In this document: positions 5,392 through 5,806 of the stretch, in pieces
Layout of the letters: the number at the start of each line of letters is the position of its first letter
Position numbering within the stretch: the first letter of the stretch is position 1
Assembly: GCA_021845835.1 (NCBI GenBank)
Contig: JAJZVE010000327.1
Location: 1 to 5,806, forward strand
Reading direction: 5' to 3'
DNA length: 5,806 nucleotides
Origin: Pseudomonadota bacterium
GTDB lineage: Bacteria; Pseudomonadota; Alphaproteobacteria; Acetobacterales; Acetobacteraceae
Program-made: the position numbers and the translations under genes
Notes under the pieces: model-generated
Seen by the model: only the letters and a program-made list of their open reading frames with translations
What the model was told of the DNA's origin: nothing
Databases searched by the model: none

Positions 5392-5806
5392 ATGGGCACG
5401 ACGGTCAGCAGCGGGCAAAGCCTGGTTCTTTCCAGCAGCCTTGCGAGCATCACGGTGCTCAACGGCGGCACGCTGGAGGTGGTCTCCGGCGGCACCGCCA
5501 GCGTCCTGACCGTCGATGCGGGCGGCTCGGCGACGGTCGCGTCCGGCGGGTCGATCAGCGGCGCTGCGCTTGAGACCGAGGCGTTCGTTGGCGGCATGTT
5601 CACGTCGGGCGGCATGCTGGCCGTGTCCTCGGGAGGAACGGTGCTGAGTGCGACCGTGAATTCCGGTGCAACTGTGCTGGTATCGTCTGGCGGAATCGCA
5701 AGCGATACCAACCTAGTGGGTGGGTCAGAGGCGGTCCTGTCCGGTGGGACCGATTCTGCTGCCGGGGCAAATTCGGGCCAAATGACCGTGTTCTCAGGAG
5801 GCACGG
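5392..5806 (+). CDS. AIDA-repeat (autotransporter-passenger-like) protein, N-terminal part, runs off the window
   Basis: The frame is open from the ATG at 5392 to the window edge (138 codons, no stop seen). The product begins MGTTVSSGQSLVLSS and continues as Gly/Ser/Thr/Val-rich repeats of about 18-19 residues with the pattern xVxxGGxxxVxSGGTxxxx. Examples are at residues 21-39, 40-58, 69-87, 88-105 and 106-123, with a 10-residue half-unit (ALETEAFVGG) at 59-68. There is no Cys. This is the AIDA-type beta-helix seen in adhesin passengers. No signal peptide precedes the repeats. Similar alphaproteobacterial proteins often start this way and carry their secretion-related or Hint-type domain at the C-terminus, which is beyond this window. 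GGGAA (5380-5384) lies 7 nt upstream. An in-frame ATG at 5317 would add 25 residues, but these do not look like a signal peptide. Codons become less G/C-ending after about 5630. A surface or secreted adhesive role is inferred. Confidence 0.82.
   Translation, partial: MGTTVSSGQSLVLSSSLASITVLNGGTLEVVSGGTASVLTVDAGGSATVASGGSISGAALETEAFVGGMFTSGGMLAVSSGGTVLSATVNSGATVLVSSGGIASDTNLVGGSEAVLSGGTDSAAGANSGQMTVFSGGT
5452..5806 (+). repeat. Degenerate coding repeats (AIDA beta-helix units)
   Basis: This is the nucleotide span of the 18-19-residue protein repeats (54-57 nt period). Conservation is at protein level (GG and SGG turns). The DNA copies have diverged and show no long identical stretches, so this is not a recent tandem expansion. 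Confidence 0.7.

Noticed and set aside
4926..5804. Minus-strand open frame with repeated PPD/PPE motifs opposite the AIDA-repeat gene
   Set aside because: The Pro-Pro repeats are the antisense reading of the Ser-Gly-Gly codons. The frame also runs across the intergenic region into the S49 gene. The plus-strand reading gives a known repeat family, a start codon and a weak ribosome site.

Overview
The window is GC-rich (third codon positions are almost all G or C) and has the gene density and codon use of an alphaproteobacterium. The product set fits an Acetobacteraceae/Rhodospirillales-type genome: a thiolase-like/DUF35/SDR acyl-CoA module, a DUF2268 metalloprotease, a cation diffusion facilitator next to an S49 peptidase, and an AIDA-repeat protein without a signal peptide. 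The family-level taxonomic guess is inference and there is no rRNA to test it. No tRNA, rRNA, insertion sequence, attachment site, origin or CRISPR array was seen.

Layout. (1) Positions 1-122 hold the possible tail of an upstream gene and the leader of the first full gene. (2) Positions 123-2636 (+) hold a compact three-gene acyl-CoA module: a thiolase-fold SCP2-type protein without the usual catalytic cysteines, a small zinc-ribbon/OB-fold DUF35 protein 5 nt downstream, and an MFE-2-like 3-hydroxyacyl-CoA dehydrogenase of the SDR family 37 nt further on. (3) A perfect 10-bp-stem hairpin (2638-2660) lies between the SDR and a convergent gene and overlaps that gene's stop codon. (4) Positions 2657-3343 (-) encode a DUF2268 HExxH putative zinc protease. 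(5) A 160-nt divergent intergenic region (3344-3503) holds two inverted repeats. (6) Positions 3504-5200 (+) hold a CDF zinc-type efflux transporter with a His-rich N-terminus, coupled through a TGATG overlap to a soluble-looking S49 serine/lysine peptidase. (7) A 191-nt intergenic region (5201-5391), less GC-rich and with small repeats, leads to (8) the 5' end of an AIDA-repeat protein (5392 to the window edge), whose end is not visible.

How the genes work together. The first three genes probably act on one acyl-CoA substrate. The SDR oxidises a 3-hydroxyacyl-CoA. The thiolase-fold/DUF35 pair then either cleaves a C-C bond as a retro-aldolase, as the steroid side-chain enzyme Ltp2 with ChsH2-DUF35 does, or does another non-thiolytic reaction. 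The substrate cannot be read from the window, and no hydratase, ligase or acyl-CoA dehydrogenase is visible. The CDF transporter and S49 peptidase are translationally coupled. The divergent putative zinc protease shares their upstream region, so a metal or envelope-stress link is possible but unproven. The AIDA-repeat gene looks like an independent surface or secreted protein.

The most interesting point is the cysteine-less thiolase/DUF35 pair. I did not see a clearly unprecedented system.
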